Assembly: GCA_016212695.1 (NCBI GenBank)
Contig: JACREX010000106.1
Coordinates: forward strand, 1-57,186
Length of the DNA: 57,186 nucleotides
Direction: 5' to 3'
Source: Bacteroidia bacterium
Lineage (GTDB): Bacteria; Bacteroidota; Bacteroidia; Bacteroidales; GWF2-35-48
Shown here: positions 32,617 to 42,753 of the stretch, in pieces
Numbering within the stretch: the stretch's first letter is position 1
Layout of the letters: every line of letters begins with the position of its first letter
Program-made: the position numbers and the translations under genes
The notes under the pieces: model-generated
Database searches by the model: none
The model's input: only the letters and a program-made list of their open reading frames with translations
Told to the model about the DNA's origin: nothing

Positions 32617-34152
32617 ATGATGATGTTGATTATTGTAGGACTGGTTGCGTTACTGGTCGGAGCGGCATTATCCTATGTAATATGGGATAAAGCGATGAAA
32701 CAAAGAAAAGGAGCTATCCTTAAGGAAGCCGAATTAAAGGCAGAAGGATTAAAACAAGAGAAAATGCTTCAGGCAAAGGAGCATTTCATACAACTAAAAT
32801 CCGAACATGAAGCCTATGTAAATGAAAGGAACAACAGGATTGTTTCTGCAGAGAACAAACTCAAACAAAAAGAACAGATGCATTCACAGAAAGTTGAAGA
32901 ATACCAGCGTAAGAGAAAAGAAGTGGATACGCTTCGTGATAATCTTACCAATCAGTTGGAAATGGTTGAGAAGAAAAGTGAAGACTTAGATAAATTTCGC
33001 AAAGAGCAGCTTTTAAAACTTGAAGCGTTATCGGGTTTATCTTTAAAAGAAGCGAAAGCGCAACTTGTTGAATCGTTGAAAGCGGAAGCAAAAACCGAAG
33101 CCATGGTTTATATCAACGAGGTGATGGATGAAGCGAAAATGACTGCCAGCAAAGAAGCGAAGAAAGTGGTGATCGAAACCATCCAACGAGTAGCTTCTGA
33201 AGTTGCCGTGGAAAATTCCGTTACAGTGTTTAACATCGAGAACGATGAAGTAAAGGGCCGGATCATCGGGCGTGAAGGAAGAAATATCCGGGCGCTTGAA
33301 GCGGCTACCGGCGTTGAAATTGTTGTGGACGACACTCCCGAAGCGATCGTATTATCCGCTTTTGACCCGATACGCCGTGAAATCGCAAGATTAGCGCTTC
33401 ACCAGTTAGTTGCCGACGGCAGGATTCACCCGGCACGAATCGAAGAGGTTGTGAACAAAGTGAAGAAGCAGCTCGAGGAAGAGATCATTGAAATTGGAAA
33501 GAGAACTGCCATTGACCTTGGCGTTCATGGCCTGCATCCCGAACTGATCCGTTTGGTAGGTAAAATGAAATACCGTTCTTCGTATGGACAGAACCTTCTT
33601 CAACATTCGCGGGAAGTGGCCAACCTATGCGCCGTGATGGCGGGCGAACTCGGGATGAATGCCAAAGCAGCCAAGAGAGCAGGCCTGTTGCACGACATCG
33701 GCAAAGTGCCGGATGACGAACCCGAAATTCCCCATGCCATTTTCGGGATGAAGCTGGCAGATAAATATAAAGAGAAGCCGGATATCTGCAATGCAATCGG
33801 CGCGCACCACGAAGAAATGGAAATGACCAGTATGATCTCTCCCATTGTCCAGATTTGTGACGCTATTTCAGGATCGCGTCCGGGAGCAAGACGTGAAATC
33901 ATTGATTCGTATATTAAGCGACTTAACGACCTGGAAGCTGTCGCCATGTCGCATCCCGGAGTAACGAGCACATATGCCATACAGGCGGGACGGGAACTCA
34001 GAGTAATCGTTGGCAGCGATAAGGTGAGCGATAAAGATGCAGAAACATTATCGTTCGGAATTGCCAAAAAGATTCATGATGAAATGACCTACCCGGGCCA
34101 GATAAAGGTTACCGTGATCAGGGAAACAAGGGCTGTGAGCTTTGCTAAGTAA
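32617..34152 (+). CDS. rny: Ribonuclease Y
   Basis: RNase Y is a membrane-anchored endonuclease that starts mRNA decay. Visible: an N-terminal membrane helix ([20 protein letters not shown]), a long coiled coil (residues about 25-180), a KH domain with the [18 protein letters not shown] loop (about 213-230), and the HD domain with [10 protein letters not shown] and the metal pair in GLLHDIGK (about residue 350), then [11 protein letters not shown]. Length 511 aa is typical. Three ATGs at the start (MMM) make the exact first codon uncertain by a few residues. It follows the RNA gene; a heptad array begins shortly after the stop. Confidence 0.95.
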   Translation: MMMLIIVGLVALLVGAALSYVIWDKAMKQRKGAILKEAELKAEGLKQEKMLQAKEHFIQLKSEHEAYVNERNNRIVSAENKLKQKEQMHSQKVEEYQRKRKEVDTLRDNLTNQLEMVEKKSEDLDKFRKEQLLKLEALSGLSLKEAKAQLVESLKAEAKTEAMVYINEVMDEAKMTASKEAKKVVIETIQRVASEVAVENSVTVFNIENDEVKGRIIGREGRNIRALEAATGVEIVVDDTPEAIVLSAFDPIRREIARLALHQLVADGRIHPARIEEVVNKVKKQLEEEIIEIGKRTAIDLGVHGLHPELIRLVGKMKYRSSYGQNLLQHSREVANLCAVMAGELGMNAKAAKRAGLLHDIGKVPDDEPEIPHAIFGMKLADKYKEKPDICNAIGAHHEEMEMTSMISPIVQICDAISGSRPGARREIIDSYIKRLNDLEAVAMSHPGVTSTYAIQAGRELRVIVGSDKVSDKDAETLSFGIAKKIHDEMTYPGQIKVTVIRETRAVSFAK

Positions 34153-34174
34153 AGTCTGTATAGAATACAATATT

Positions 34175-34293
34175 GAATAACGAATTTTGAATAACGAATA
34201 ACGAATTTTGAATAACGAATAACGAATTTTGAATAACGAATAACGAATATTGAATAACGAATAACGAATTTTGAATAACGAATTTTGAAGTTG
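34175..34293. repeat. Heptanucleotide array (gaataac/gaatttt), 16-17 units with 21-bp super-period
   Basis: Units gaataac, gaataac, gaatttt recur in strict 7-bp phase from 34175, with one gaatatt, ending in gaagttg. The three-unit pattern gives a 21-bp period, about two DNA turns. It fills the gap between rny and the first polysaccharide gene and ends 11 bases before that gene's ATG, so it can influence its translation or mark the locus boundary. On the minus strand it is open as a spurious ORF of repeated FKIRYSL. Confidence 0.95.
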
Positions 34294-34304
34294 CATTGTA
34301 ACGG

Positions 34305-35300
34305 ATGATGGAGAAAGAGAAAATTTATAATTCGCGTGTTCTGGTGACAGGCGGAGCCGGATTCATTGGCTCTAATATTGTTGAAGCATTGCTCAGTCAG
34401 AATAATGAAGTGATATGCTTAGATAATTTCATTACTGGCAAAAGAGAAAATATTGAAGAATTTTTACAGCACAAAAATTTCCGGCTCATCGAGGGCGACA
34501 TCCGCGATATGGATGTTTGCAAAAAAGCGGTTGATGGAACAGATTATATACTTCATCAGGCTGCGCTGGGTTCTGTGCCGCGCTCTATCAACGATCCCAA
34601 GACTACGAACGACGTCAATGTCGGAGGCTTCGTCAATATATTAGTGGCGGCGAAAGATGCAAAGGTGAAACGTTTTGTGTATGCATCAAGTTCATCTGTT
34701 TACGGAGACAGCCCCGATTTACCGAAGGTAGAGGAAAAAATAGGAAACCCCCTTTCGCCTTATGCTATTTCAAAATTAGCAAACGAAATGTATGCTAAAA
34801 ATTTTTCGGAGATTTATGGCATAGAAACCATCGGACTGAGATATTTTAATGTATTCGGGAAAAAGCAGGATCCTAACGGGCCTTATGCGGCAGTGATACC
34901 TAAATTTATCAAAGCCTTATTAAACGGAGATTCTCCGATAATATTTGGAGATGGGACACAATCCAGAGATTTTACGTATATTGATAATGTGGTGCAGGTA
35001 AACCAGCTTGCTGCCGTTACAGACAATATTAAAGCGCTGAATACCGTTTATAATGTTGCTTATGGGAAAAGCATCAGTTTAAATCAGCTTTTTGATATGC
35101 TCAAATCAACTATTTCAACGCATATCCATGATGTTTTAACGGCACAACCAGTTTATTCTGCAGAAAGAAAGGGAGACATAAAACATTCACTTGCATCCAT
35201 TGCCAAAGCAATCAACATATTGGGTTTCAATCCTGAAATACAAGTGTCAAAAGGCATAGAATTACTTATAAAAAATAATTATACTAAAACAATCAAATAA
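34305..35300 (+). CDS. NAD-dependent UDP-sugar 4-epimerase (WbpP/TviC-type, 331 aa)
   Basis: An extended short-chain dehydrogenase: VLVTGGAGFIGSNIVEALL (NAD loop, residues 12-30), YASSSSVYGDSP (catalytic Ser), and YAISK (Tyr-x-x-x-Lys, near residue 160). The segments QAALGSVPRSINDP and VIPKFIKALLNGDSP, with GTQSRDFTYIDNVVQ, are close to UDP-GlcNAc/GlcNAcA 4-epimerases of the WbpP/TviC branch. Likely role: making UDP-GalNAc or the uronic acid form for the polysaccharide. First gene of the locus; the next gene starts on its stop codon (TAATG). Confidence 0.9.
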   Translation: MMEKEKIYNSRVLVTGGAGFIGSNIVEALLSQNNEVICLDNFITGKRENIEEFLQHKNFRLIEGDIRDMDVCKKAVDGTDYILHQAALGSVPRSINDPKTTNDVNVGGFVNILVAAKDAKVKRFVYASSSSVYGDSPDLPKVEEKIGNPLSPYAISKLANEMYAKNFSEIYGIETIGLRYFNVFGKKQDPNGPYAAVIPKFIKALLNGDSPIIFGDGTQSRDFTYIDNVVQVNQLAAVTDNIKALNTVYNVAYGKSISLNQLFDMLKSTISTHIHDVLTAQPVYSAERKGDIKHSLASIAKAINILGFNPEIQVSKGIELLIKNNYTKTIK

Positions 35301-36103
35301 TGGCAGATCAAATCCCCTTGCATTTCAAACTGCACGAGACAGTTAAGATAATAAAGAAAAGAAAAGTATTGATTATTTGTACTTCTATATTATTCTTAAT
35401 AATACCGATTTATTTATTTTTTTTTAATACAAAAATTTACAAAACGCATTTTACGATTTGTTACCCGATCATGTATGAAGGAACCGTTCCGAAAATGAAT
35501 GAAGAGCATACAACTAACTTTGACAAACAGGTCGTTATTGAACTAATAAAAAACTTTAACCTCACTTACAGTAAAAAGAAAAAATACAAAATAACAAAAA
35601 CAAATAATCCAATTAATATTCCAAAATTTGAATCTATCATTGTTTTAGAAACCATATATGAAAAAAGCAGTTCTCTTGTATTAGAAACATATGTGTACGA
35701 TATACAGGATATCGAAATTATTTCCTTGGATTTGCTTAACTATATCAATTCAAACCAATACGTCAAATCTTATTTTGAAATTGAAAGGAGTAAGTACGAA
35801 GCAATAAGAAAGAGAATTGAAGAAAGAATCAAGGAAATGGAAACCATGAAAAATTTGTTAGTAACTTCAAAATCCATGGTATTTTTTAATATTTTAAAAG
35901 ATATCAGTTCCATGGAAGAGAGAAATGCAGATATACTTAATATAATTAATAAGCTCAATGGTTTTGAAATTGCTGTTGATCCCACTGTCCCTTTAAAACC
36001 CGAGGGAATAGGGTTAACTTATTTTGTGTTATTTGGGTTTGCAGGATTATTCACTGGTATACTGCTGTCGCTATTTATTGAAAAAGTACTATTTCTCAAT
36101 TAA
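35300..36103 (+). CDS. Wzz-like chain-length determinant protein (267 aa)
   Basis: Two membrane helices bracket the protein: one after a basic cytosolic start (VLIICTSILFLIIPIYLFFF, residues about 27-46) and one near the C-terminus (TYFVLFGFAGLFTGILLSLF). The part between is periplasmic and helical, with KIYKTHFTICYPIM right after the first helix and a coiled stretch (RIEERIKEMETMKN). This is the polysaccharide co-polymerase layout (Wzz), which sets glycan chain length with Wzy. There is no cytoplasmic kinase domain. Overlaps the epimerase stop by one base. Confidence 0.75.
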   Translation: MADQIPLHFKLHETVKIIKKRKVLIICTSILFLIIPIYLFFFNTKIYKTHFTICYPIMYEGTVPKMNEEHTTNFDKQVVIELIKNFNLTYSKKKKYKITKTNNPINIPKFESIIVLETIYEKSSSLVLETYVYDIQDIEIISLDLLNYINSNQYVKSYFEIERSKYEAIRKRIEERIKEMETMKNLLVTSKSMVFFNILKDISSMEERNADILNIINKLNGFEIAVDPTVPLKPEGIGLTYFVLFGFAGLFTGILLSLFIEKVLFLN

Positions 36104-36145
36104 ACCAACGGAATAAAAAATGTATTAATGCGCTAAAAATTTAAA

Positions 36146-37426
36146 ATGGTTGATTTGCTAAACAATCTTTTTAAGAAGAAAGAAAACAAAATAATTTTCA
36201 GCAATTTTTTATCACTCTCCACCCTGAACGGGATAAATATTTTTCTCCCATTAATTACGCTTCCTTACCTTGTCAGGGTGCTGGGCCCCGAAAAATTCGG
36301 CATTACTGCATTTGCGGCTTCAATCGTTGTATATTTTAATATTGTCTGCGGCTATGGTTTTCATTTGTCGGCAACCAAAAGCATTTCTGTACACCGCAGC
36401 AACATGATAAAGGTAAACTCGGTTTTCAGTTCTGTGATATTCATCAAACTTTTATTAGCTGTATTCAGTTTTATAATTTTGTGCTTTCTGGTTTTCCTGA
36501 TACCGGGCTTGTATCAGGAACGATTTGTTATTATTACCTCTTTCGGCCTTGTCCTGGGATGGGCAATAACGCCGGTCTGGTTGTTTCAGGGCATGGAAAA
36601 AATGTATTACATTACGGTTGTAAATATAATACCCAAATTATTTTTCACGATACTTACTTTTTTTGTAATTACAAAACAGGGCGATTATATTTATGTGAAT
36701 TTATTAAGTAGCCTCGGATATATTATAGCAGGCGTGGTCAGTATGATTATTTCTTTTAAAATGTTTAAAATTAGTTTGATTATACCGAAAATGATAGATA
36801 TCCGACATCAGTTACAAGAAGGCTGGTATATTTTTCTTTCGACAATAGGAATGTTTTTATACCGGGAAACAAATATTATTATATTAGGAATATTTACCAA
36901 TTACGAGATCGTCGGTTATTACGCTTCGGCGGAGAAAGTTATTAAAGCTCTTCAAAGTATTTTTTCTCCTTTCACCGAAGCATTATTTCCATTTTTCAGC
37001 AAGCGTACTGCAAATGAGAAACCGGAAGATATCTTAAAAACCATTATGAGGGTTGCAAAGTATTACTCGTTGGTGTTAATATCATTCAGCACACTGCTTT
37101 TGTTGCTGGCCGAACCTGCGATTAAACTTTTTTTCGGCAGTAAATATCTCCAGTCAATAGATGATATAAGGATTATGAGTCCCATTATTTTTATCGGCGG
37201 GCTTAACTACCTGTTCGGTATTATCGGTTTATTTAACTTCGGCAGGAGCAGGGCTTTTACTATTGCTGTTTTTGTTGCCGGTATTTTCAGTATAGTATTA
37301 TGCACCTGCTTGGCTCCTGTTTTATTTGACAAGGGGGCTGCCATTTCAATGCTTGCGGCAGAAACAATCTTACTGTTGATAATATTATATAATATCATAA
37401 TGATTAAAAAACAGAAACCAGTTTAA
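36146..37426 (+). CDS. wzx: Wzx-type polysaccharide flippase (426 aa)
   Basis: About twelve membrane helices and the MATE/MOP-superfamily start NFLSLSTLNGINIFLPLITLP followed by YLVRVLGPEKFGITAFAASI, typical of O-antigen and capsule flippases. Such proteins move the lipid-linked repeat unit from the inner to the outer face of the cytoplasmic membrane. No soluble domain. It follows the Wzz-like gene by 42 bases, and the next transferase begins on its stop codon. Confidence 0.88.
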   Translation: MVDLLNNLFKKKENKIIFSNFLSLSTLNGINIFLPLITLPYLVRVLGPEKFGITAFAASIVVYFNIVCGYGFHLSATKSISVHRSNMIKVNSVFSSVIFIKLLLAVFSFIILCFLVFLIPGLYQERFVIITSFGLVLGWAITPVWLFQGMEKMYYITVVNIIPKLFFTILTFFVITKQGDYIYVNLLSSLGYIIAGVVSMIISFKMFKISLIIPKMIDIRHQLQEGWYIFLSTIGMFLYRETNIIILGIFTNYEIVGYYASAEKVIKALQSIFSPFTEALFPFFSKRTANEKPEDILKTIMRVAKYYSLVLISFSTLLLLLAEPAIKLFFGSKYLQSIDDIRIMSPIIFIGGLNYLFGIIGLFNFGRSRAFTIAVFVAGIFSIVLCTCLAPVLFDKGAAISMLAAETILLLIILYNIIMIKKQKPV

Positions 37427-38445
37427 TGCCTTGTATATACATATTAATACTTAATTGGAACGGCCATACCGATACAATCGAATGCCTGGAATCATTGTTA
37501 AAAATTGATTATCCATATTACAGGATCGTATTAATTGACAATGGATCTGAAAAAGATTCTTTTGACATTATTTTAAACTGGTGTGATATTATTAACCTCA
37601 GATATATCAGCTATGACAAAGCCGCTGCTATTGTTGGAGGAACTGCCGCCGGAGAAGCAGAGATTAAAGGATTAAAAGGCAACGAATGTATTATTATTAT
37701 AGCAAATGAAGAGAACATAGGCTTTGCCGCCGGAAATAATATAGGCATTGATTACGCTTCAAAAAAAGGCGCCGGTTATGTTCTGCTGCTGAATAATGAC
37801 ACGGTTGTGCAGAAAGATTTTTTATTGCCGATGGTTGACAAATTATTATCAGAGGAATCTGTTAAAGCAGTTACAGGGCAAATACGCTATTTTGAACCTG
37901 ATGATATTATTTGGAATTGTGGAGGAAATATAAGCGCGCTTGGAAGAATTAATTATTTATACCCGTCAGCAAATATAAAAACCGTACCACAAGAAGGATC
38001 GGAAACCGTAACGTTTATCAGCGGCTGCGCATTATTATTTGATTACAGGGCTACCGGAAAACTGACCGAACGTTTTTTTTATGGCGAAGAAGATGTAGAA
38101 TTTGCCATGAGGCTTAAAAAATCGGGATACAAGATGGCTTGTTGTTTTAACTCGGTGATATATCATAAGGTAGGGCGGTCTATTGACAAAACATCTTTGC
38201 AAACTATCGGGAAAGTTTATATTTTCTATTTAAACCGATTTATTAATTTTAAAGACTATTTCCCTTATCTTAAATGGCAGTTGTGGCGAATTTTTTATCT
38301 CTTTTATATTATGTTTCTGATAACTGTTAAATATAAGCAGCCTCTTAATAAAGCGGTTTATACGGGGAGAAGGCTATTAGCAGATTCTTCCAGGTTAAAC
38401 AGAGTCTCAAAAGAATTTTTCATGAATGCAATTTCAATGTTTTGA
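37426..38445 (+). CDS. Family 2 glycosyltransferase (339 aa)
   Basis: GT-A fold with the nucleotide-binding start YILILNWNGHTDTIECLESLL, the acidic VLLIDNGSEKDS-type motif, LLNNDTVVQKDFLLPM (the DxD-like site is NND here) and the substrate loop FFYGEEDVEFAMRLKKSGY. C-terminal aromatic/hydrophobic segments (LYLFYIMFLITV-like) may bind the membrane. This resembles rhamnosyl- and other bacterial GT2 enzymes of glycan assembly. The gene's first base overlaps the flippase stop. Sugar and linkage are not readable. Confidence 0.88.
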   Translation: MPCIYILILNWNGHTDTIECLESLLKIDYPYYRIVLIDNGSEKDSFDIILNWCDIINLRYISYDKAAAIVGGTAAGEAEIKGLKGNECIIIIANEENIGFAAGNNIGIDYASKKGAGYVLLLNNDTVVQKDFLLPMVDKLLSEESVKAVTGQIRYFEPDDIIWNCGGNISALGRINYLYPSANIKTVPQEGSETVTFISGCALLFDYRATGKLTERFFYGEEDVEFAMRLKKSGYKMACCFNSVIYHKVGRSIDKTSLQTIGKVYIFYLNRFINFKDYFPYLKWQLWRIFYLFYIMFLITVKYKQPLNKAVYTGRRLLADSSRLNRVSKEFFMNAISMF

Positions 38446-38449
38446 AGCC

Positions 38450-39709
38450 ATGGTTAATGAGTTTCTGATGGTTTTTCTGATAATCGAAATTGTAGTATTC
38501 AGCTACATTGATAAGATATTATATAATTCGTTTTTTACCCCTTTTAATGTTCTTGCATATCCGATTACAGTGATCTTATTGATAGCGACATTTTTAAATC
38601 CTTACTTTCATTTCAGGCAGATTTCCATTGAAGTGTACTCACTTTTCATATTCGGATTTCCAGTATTCTGGGTTGGCGGACAAATACCAATCCTGATTGT
38701 TAGCAGAATGAAAAAAACAATTTCCGGCTTTACCGAAAGTAAATACAATGTCTCCGATGAGAACCTGAAAAGTTCTATCATGATATTGTCGTGGATTATC
38801 ATTGCTGTGCTTTTTTACAGCTTTCTCAAAGCCTATCAGGCAGTAGGAGGGGTTACAAACATGGGGTCAGACCTGTTTGCATATCTTTATGCAGGCAGTG
38901 GAATCACAGGACATTTGTTGGCGCTGGCGATTATTTGCATAATTTACCTTGTAACCATATTAAAGAAAAAAGACTATTTAATAATAATAACCATTGCGGT
39001 GTTATCCGTCTGTATTATTCTTTACCAGGTAAAATCATGGATATATATGACTCTTGTGTGCTGTATTCTCAGTTATATTCATAAAAATAATAAAATCAGA
39101 TTAAAAGCAAAACACATTTTTTTGTTAGCTTTTACGATCTTTTCGTTGTTTGAGGCCTCCTACTTTTTTAGCATTCATATAAACACAAAAAATTTTCTTG
39201 ATGTCAATATTTTTTTTATCAGGCATTTTGTTGGTTATTTAGTTGCCGGAGTAAATGGCTTGAGTGAACATTTCGCTTACAGCCTGCCTGTAGGTATAGA
39301 CCCGGATGTGCTTTTTATGCCTTTTATCAATCTGACTAATGTTATCCGCGGTATAGATCCTATGCCCGTTGTAAGCAGTTATTTCGTACCCATTGATTTG
39401 AAGGGGGAACTAACTTCAAATGTGAAAACCATTTTTGGAACCATATTTATTTTCGGCGGTTATTTTATCGGCATCATATATGTTTTGTTTCTTGGGTTTA
39501 TCTCTTACCTTGTAATGATCATTACCTATATAAGCAGAAATATATGGTATGAGCTTATATATTTTTTTTTAATGTCAGGATTATTTCTCGGTTGGTTTGA
39601 TTTATATTTTAATATTCTTACACTCATAGAAATTCCATTTATAATGTTTTTATTTTCTCTTATATCAAGGGTTAAATTTCTCCCTGAAACTATCAGGCAG
39701 CCAAAATGA
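38450..39709 (+). CDS. wzy: Wzy-like polysaccharide polymerase (419 aa)
   Basis: Ten to twelve membrane helices, no soluble domain, and a long loop between late helices (FVGYLVAGVNGLSEHF ... INLTNVIRGIDPMPVV), as in O-antigen polymerases, whose sequences are too variable for a firm call. The position in the locus (between flippase/transferases) supports it. I prefer ATG 38450 (MVNEFLMVF), after the stop of the previous gene, over ATG 38426, which would overlap it by 20 bases. The stop overlaps the next gene by ATGA. Confidence 0.7.
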   Translation: MVNEFLMVFLIIEIVVFSYIDKILYNSFFTPFNVLAYPITVILLIATFLNPYFHFRQISIEVYSLFIFGFPVFWVGGQIPILIVSRMKKTISGFTESKYNVSDENLKSSIMILSWIIIAVLFYSFLKAYQAVGGVTNMGSDLFAYLYAGSGITGHLLALAIICIIYLVTILKKKDYLIIITIAVLSVCIILYQVKSWIYMTLVCCILSYIHKNNKIRLKAKHIFLLAFTIFSLFEASYFFSIHINTKNFLDVNIFFIRHFVGYLVAGVNGLSEHFAYSLPVGIDPDVLFMPFINLTNVIRGIDPMPVVSSYFVPIDLKGELTSNVKTIFGTIFIFGGYFIGIIYVLFLGFISYLVMIITYISRNIWYELIYFFLMSGLFLGWFDLYFNILTLIEIPFIMFLFSLISRVKFLPETIRQPK

Positions 39710-40896
39710 AAGAAAATAAAAAGCTTATCCTATTTACCGGCAGTTATCCTTTTGGCAAGGGAGAAGGTTTTATCGGTTCAGAACTGAAATATATTTCAAA
39801 AGAATTTGAATCGGTTGAAATTATTCCGGTCTATTATGGCGAATCCCGCAAACCCAGGCAGGTACCCGGCAATGTTTCATACTCCGAACCTCTGTTAAAA
39901 GAAAATATGCCTGTGCTTTTATTAAAGGGAATATTTAACCGTTCTCCTGTTATTCCATTTTTAAAAGAAGTATCGAGTATTAGAAACATTAATTGTTCAA
40001 GTTTACTTCGATGGTTTAAAATTTTTATTGGTACAAGGATTTTATTGCAGCACCCTAAACTTAAAACGTTATTCAATGAGAAAAAAAATATTTTTTATTT
40101 TTATTGGGGAACCGGCGCTTCGTATATAATCCCTTTCATTCAAAATAAATCCATTATTGTGCGATTGCACGGAAGCGACCTCTATGAAGAATCAAACCCT
40201 CTTTTTTTAAGGCATATGATATTTTCTCAGGCAAACAGGATTGTGTTTGTAAGCGATTTCGGTATGCAGTATTTTACGGCTAAATATCCGGAGTTTTCTC
40301 ACAAAACATTTCTTTTTAAATTAGGAACAGAAGACTTTGGCAAGGGAAGCGCAAGCAATGACAGTACATTCAGAATAGTGAGCTGTTCGTCTGTTATTGA
40401 GTTAAAAAGAGTTTGGTTAATCTCGCAGGCGCTTTCTCTGATAACGGATAGGCATATTCTCTGGACACACATCGGAGATGGGCCTTTAAGGAATAAACTT
40501 GAGCAGGAAATAAAAACACTTCCGTCAAATATTTCTGTCAGACTAACCGGTCATTTAAGCATTGAAAATATAATCGCTTTTTATCAAACATACCCTGTAG
40601 ATTTATTTATTAATGTAAGTTCAACGGAGGGGCTTCCTGTTTCTGTAATGGAAGCAATATCTTTCGGCATACCGGTTATTGCCACAAACGTAGGGGGAAC
40701 AAGAGAAATAGTAGATCACGAAACAGGCTTGCTGCTTCAAAAAGAAACCGGAAAAACAGAACTTGCAGAAGCGATAAAAAAGATGATCAATATTGATTTA
40801 ACTGACTATAGAAAATCAGCAAGGTTAAGGTGGGAACAGGATTTCAGCGCTTCTGATAATTATGGTAATTTTGCAAAATTTCTGAAAACCATTTAA
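39706..40896 (+). CDS. GT4 family (GT-B) glycosyltransferase (396 aa)
   Basis: Starts KKLILFTGSYPFGKGEGF, with an N-terminal acceptor domain and a C-terminal donor domain marked by VSSTEGLPVSVMEAISFG followed by IPVIATNVGGTREIV, the E-x7-E style signature of retaining GT4 enzymes. RIVFVSDFGMQYF before it is the hinge. A soluble or peripheral enzyme adding one sugar to the lipid-linked repeat unit. Overlaps the polymerase stop by 4 bases. Confidence 0.9.
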   Translation: MKENKKLILFTGSYPFGKGEGFIGSELKYISKEFESVEIIPVYYGESRKPRQVPGNVSYSEPLLKENMPVLLLKGIFNRSPVIPFLKEVSSIRNINCSSLLRWFKIFIGTRILLQHPKLKTLFNEKKNIFYFYWGTGASYIIPFIQNKSIIVRLHGSDLYEESNPLFLRHMIFSQANRIVFVSDFGMQYFTAKYPEFSHKTFLFKLGTEDFGKGSASNDSTFRIVSCSSVIELKRVWLISQALSLITDRHILWTHIGDGPLRNKLEQEIKTLPSNISVRLTGHLSIENIIAFYQTYPVDLFINVSSTEGLPVSVMEAISFGIPVIATNVGGTREIVDHETGLLLQKETGKTELAEAIKKMINIDLTDYRKSARLRWEQDFSASDNYGNFAKFLKTI

Positions 40897-40898
40897 CT

Positions 40899-41915
40899 AT
40901 GGATAACAAACCGCTTGTGTCTGTGATTATCCCCTTCAGGAACGAAGAAAAATATATTGCCGGTTGTATTGAGTCGTTAATGAATAACGGCTACCCCAAA
41001 GAGAAATTAGAACTGCTGCTTATTGACGGATTAAGCACGGATAAATCTGCCGGTATCATAAAATCATATACTGAGAAATATTCATTTATCAAATATATCA
41101 TTAATCAGAAAAGAGTATTCCCTGCTGCAGTTAATATAGGGTATAATAATTCAAAAGGAGATATAATAATGATTGTTGGCGCACATGCTATGTACAATAC
41201 CGGTTATATTTCAAAAAATGTTCAAAATGTATATTTGTATAATGCCGATAACACCGGAGGTATTTTAAATACTATCGCAATGAATGAGTCTTTTACCGGA
41301 AAAATTATTTCTATGGTTTTATCAAGTTCATTTGGCGTTGGTAATGCCACTTTCAGGACCGGCAGCGATAAAATTACAGAAACTGACACTGTCTTTGGCG
41401 GATGCTATAAACGATCCGTGTTTGAAAAAATCGGACTATTCAACGAAAACCTGGTAAGCACTTCGGATATGGATTTTAATACACGGTTGAAAAAAAAAGG
41501 CGGCAGGATTATTCTTGATCCCTCCGTTCAGGCCATGTACTACACCCGTTCGACATTTGCAAGATTTATAAAAAATAATTTCAGAAACGGTTTCTGGGCT
41601 GTTTATCCTTTGAGATATACAAAATATATTCCTGTTAGATTACGGCATTTAGTCCCGCTTATATTTGTTTCTGCTTTGACGGGATGTTTTGCCTTATCAT
41701 TTTTATCAGTTACCTTTTTTTATCTTTTTCTTGGTATCCTCGGCATATATCTCGCAACATCATTGTTTTTTTCATTCAAACATATTTCCAAAGGTATTCA
41801 CTTTTCCCTGTTCATTCCGTTGTTCTTTTTTATGTTACACTTTGCATACGGTATTGGATCAGTTTGTGCATTGTTTGTAGTAGCCGTAACATATCCCTTT
41901 ACAAATAAAACCTGA
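40899..41915 (+). CDS. Membrane-associated family 2 glycosyltransferase (ExoA-like, 338 aa)
   Basis: GT-A domain: PLVSVIIPFRNEEKYIAGCI, LLLIDGLSTDKSAGII, then IIMIVGAHAMYNTGYI in place of the usual DxD region, and STSDMDFNTRLKKKGGRI. After about residue 245, three hydrophobic helices (LVPLIFVSALTGCFALSFL and following) anchor it. The shape matches ExoA-type enzymes of exopolysaccharide synthesis. Lies 2 bases after the GT4 gene and overlaps the methyltransferase gene by one base. Confidence 0.85.
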   Translation: MDNKPLVSVIIPFRNEEKYIAGCIESLMNNGYPKEKLELLLIDGLSTDKSAGIIKSYTEKYSFIKYIINQKRVFPAAVNIGYNNSKGDIIMIVGAHAMYNTGYISKNVQNVYLYNADNTGGILNTIAMNESFTGKIISMVLSSSFGVGNATFRTGSDKITETDTVFGGCYKRSVFEKIGLFNENLVSTSDMDFNTRLKKKGGRIILDPSVQAMYYTRSTFARFIKNNFRNGFWAVYPLRYTKYIPVRLRHLVPLIFVSALTGCFALSFLSVTFFYLFLGILGIYLATSLFFSFKHISKGIHFSLFIPLFFFMLHFAYGIGSVCALFVVAVTYPFTNKT

Positions 41916-42715
41916 TGGCGCAACTTCACACAAATATAGAATCCGTTCATTATGATGAAAAAGTATCAAAAATAGGAGATTTGTTATTTTATTATCATTC
42001 TCTGACAAATAGCTATAAAGAAGGGATTCTCAGGAAATCACATAAGCGCTGGACATCCTTGGTAGCAGCGGAAATGAAAAGCAGGGGAAGAGGAATAATA
42101 CTTGATTATGGCTGCGGTACAGGAATACATTCCGTAGGCTTGGCAAATGAAAACTGGTTTGTTCATGGTATTGATATATCCGGCAGATCTGTTGATATCG
42201 CACTGTCTTTAAGCCGACGACTGAATACGTCTTTACACACCGAATATAAAGTAATGAATTGCCAGGAACTTTTGTTTCCGGATAACTCGTTCGACATTAT
42301 ACTTGATTATGGAACATTCTCAAGCCTTGATATAAAATTTGCAATTCCCGAACTGATACGGGTGTTAAAACCTGAAGGGTCTGTAATCTGTATTGAAACA
42401 TATGGCCACAATCCGTTTGCCAATTTTAAAAGATGGTTGAATGTATTAAGCGGAAAAAGAACGAAATGGGCTGCAAGCCATATCATGAGAACTTCGGATT
42501 GGCAAATCATATCAGGGAAATTTAAAGAATCAGAGATTTTTTATTATGGATTTTTTGTTTTATTCTGTAATGTTTTTTTAAAGATTTTCCCCGGGAAATT
42601 ATTTGAATCATTATTGACTGTGGCTGAAAAAACGGATGCTGTGTTTTTAAAAAATAAAATTTTGAGAAAATGGGCATTTAAGACCATCGTTGTTTTGAAA
42701 AATCCAGTTAAGTAA
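41915..42715 (+). CDS. SAM-dependent methyltransferase (266 aa)
   Basis: Class I fold: IILDYGCGTGIHSVGLA (residues about 62-78) binds SAM; VHGIDISGRSVDIAL follows; NSFDIILDYGTFSSL and IPELIRVLKPEGSVICIE are motifs II and III. A hydrophobic stretch near residue 210 (YYGFFVLFCNVFLKIF) may attach it to the membrane. Probably methylates a sugar or lipid intermediate of the polysaccharide. Last gene of the plus-strand run before two inverted genes. Confidence 0.88.
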   Translation: MAQLHTNIESVHYDEKVSKIGDLLFYYHSLTNSYKEGILRKSHKRWTSLVAAEMKSRGRGIILDYGCGTGIHSVGLANENWFVHGIDISGRSVDIALSLSRRLNTSLHTEYKVMNCQELLFPDNSFDIILDYGTFSSLDIKFAIPELIRVLKPEGSVICIETYGHNPFANFKRWLNVLSGKRTKWAASHIMRTSDWQIISGKFKESEIFYYGFFVLFCNVFLKIFPGKLFESLLTVAEKTDAVFLKNKILRKWAFKTIVVLKNPVK

Positions 42716-42753
42716 ATCCTTCAATGGTTTAAAGAGTTATTTTTTTGCATAAT

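Noticed and set aside
32406-32690. 94-aa plus-strand ORF
   Set aside because: It crosses the base-paired RNA candidate and runs into rny out of frame; composition is not protein-like.
34048-34296. Minus-strand ORF encoding repeated FKIRYSL
   Set aside because: It is the translation of the 7-bp array at 34175-34293 and overlaps the end of rny; no start context or family.
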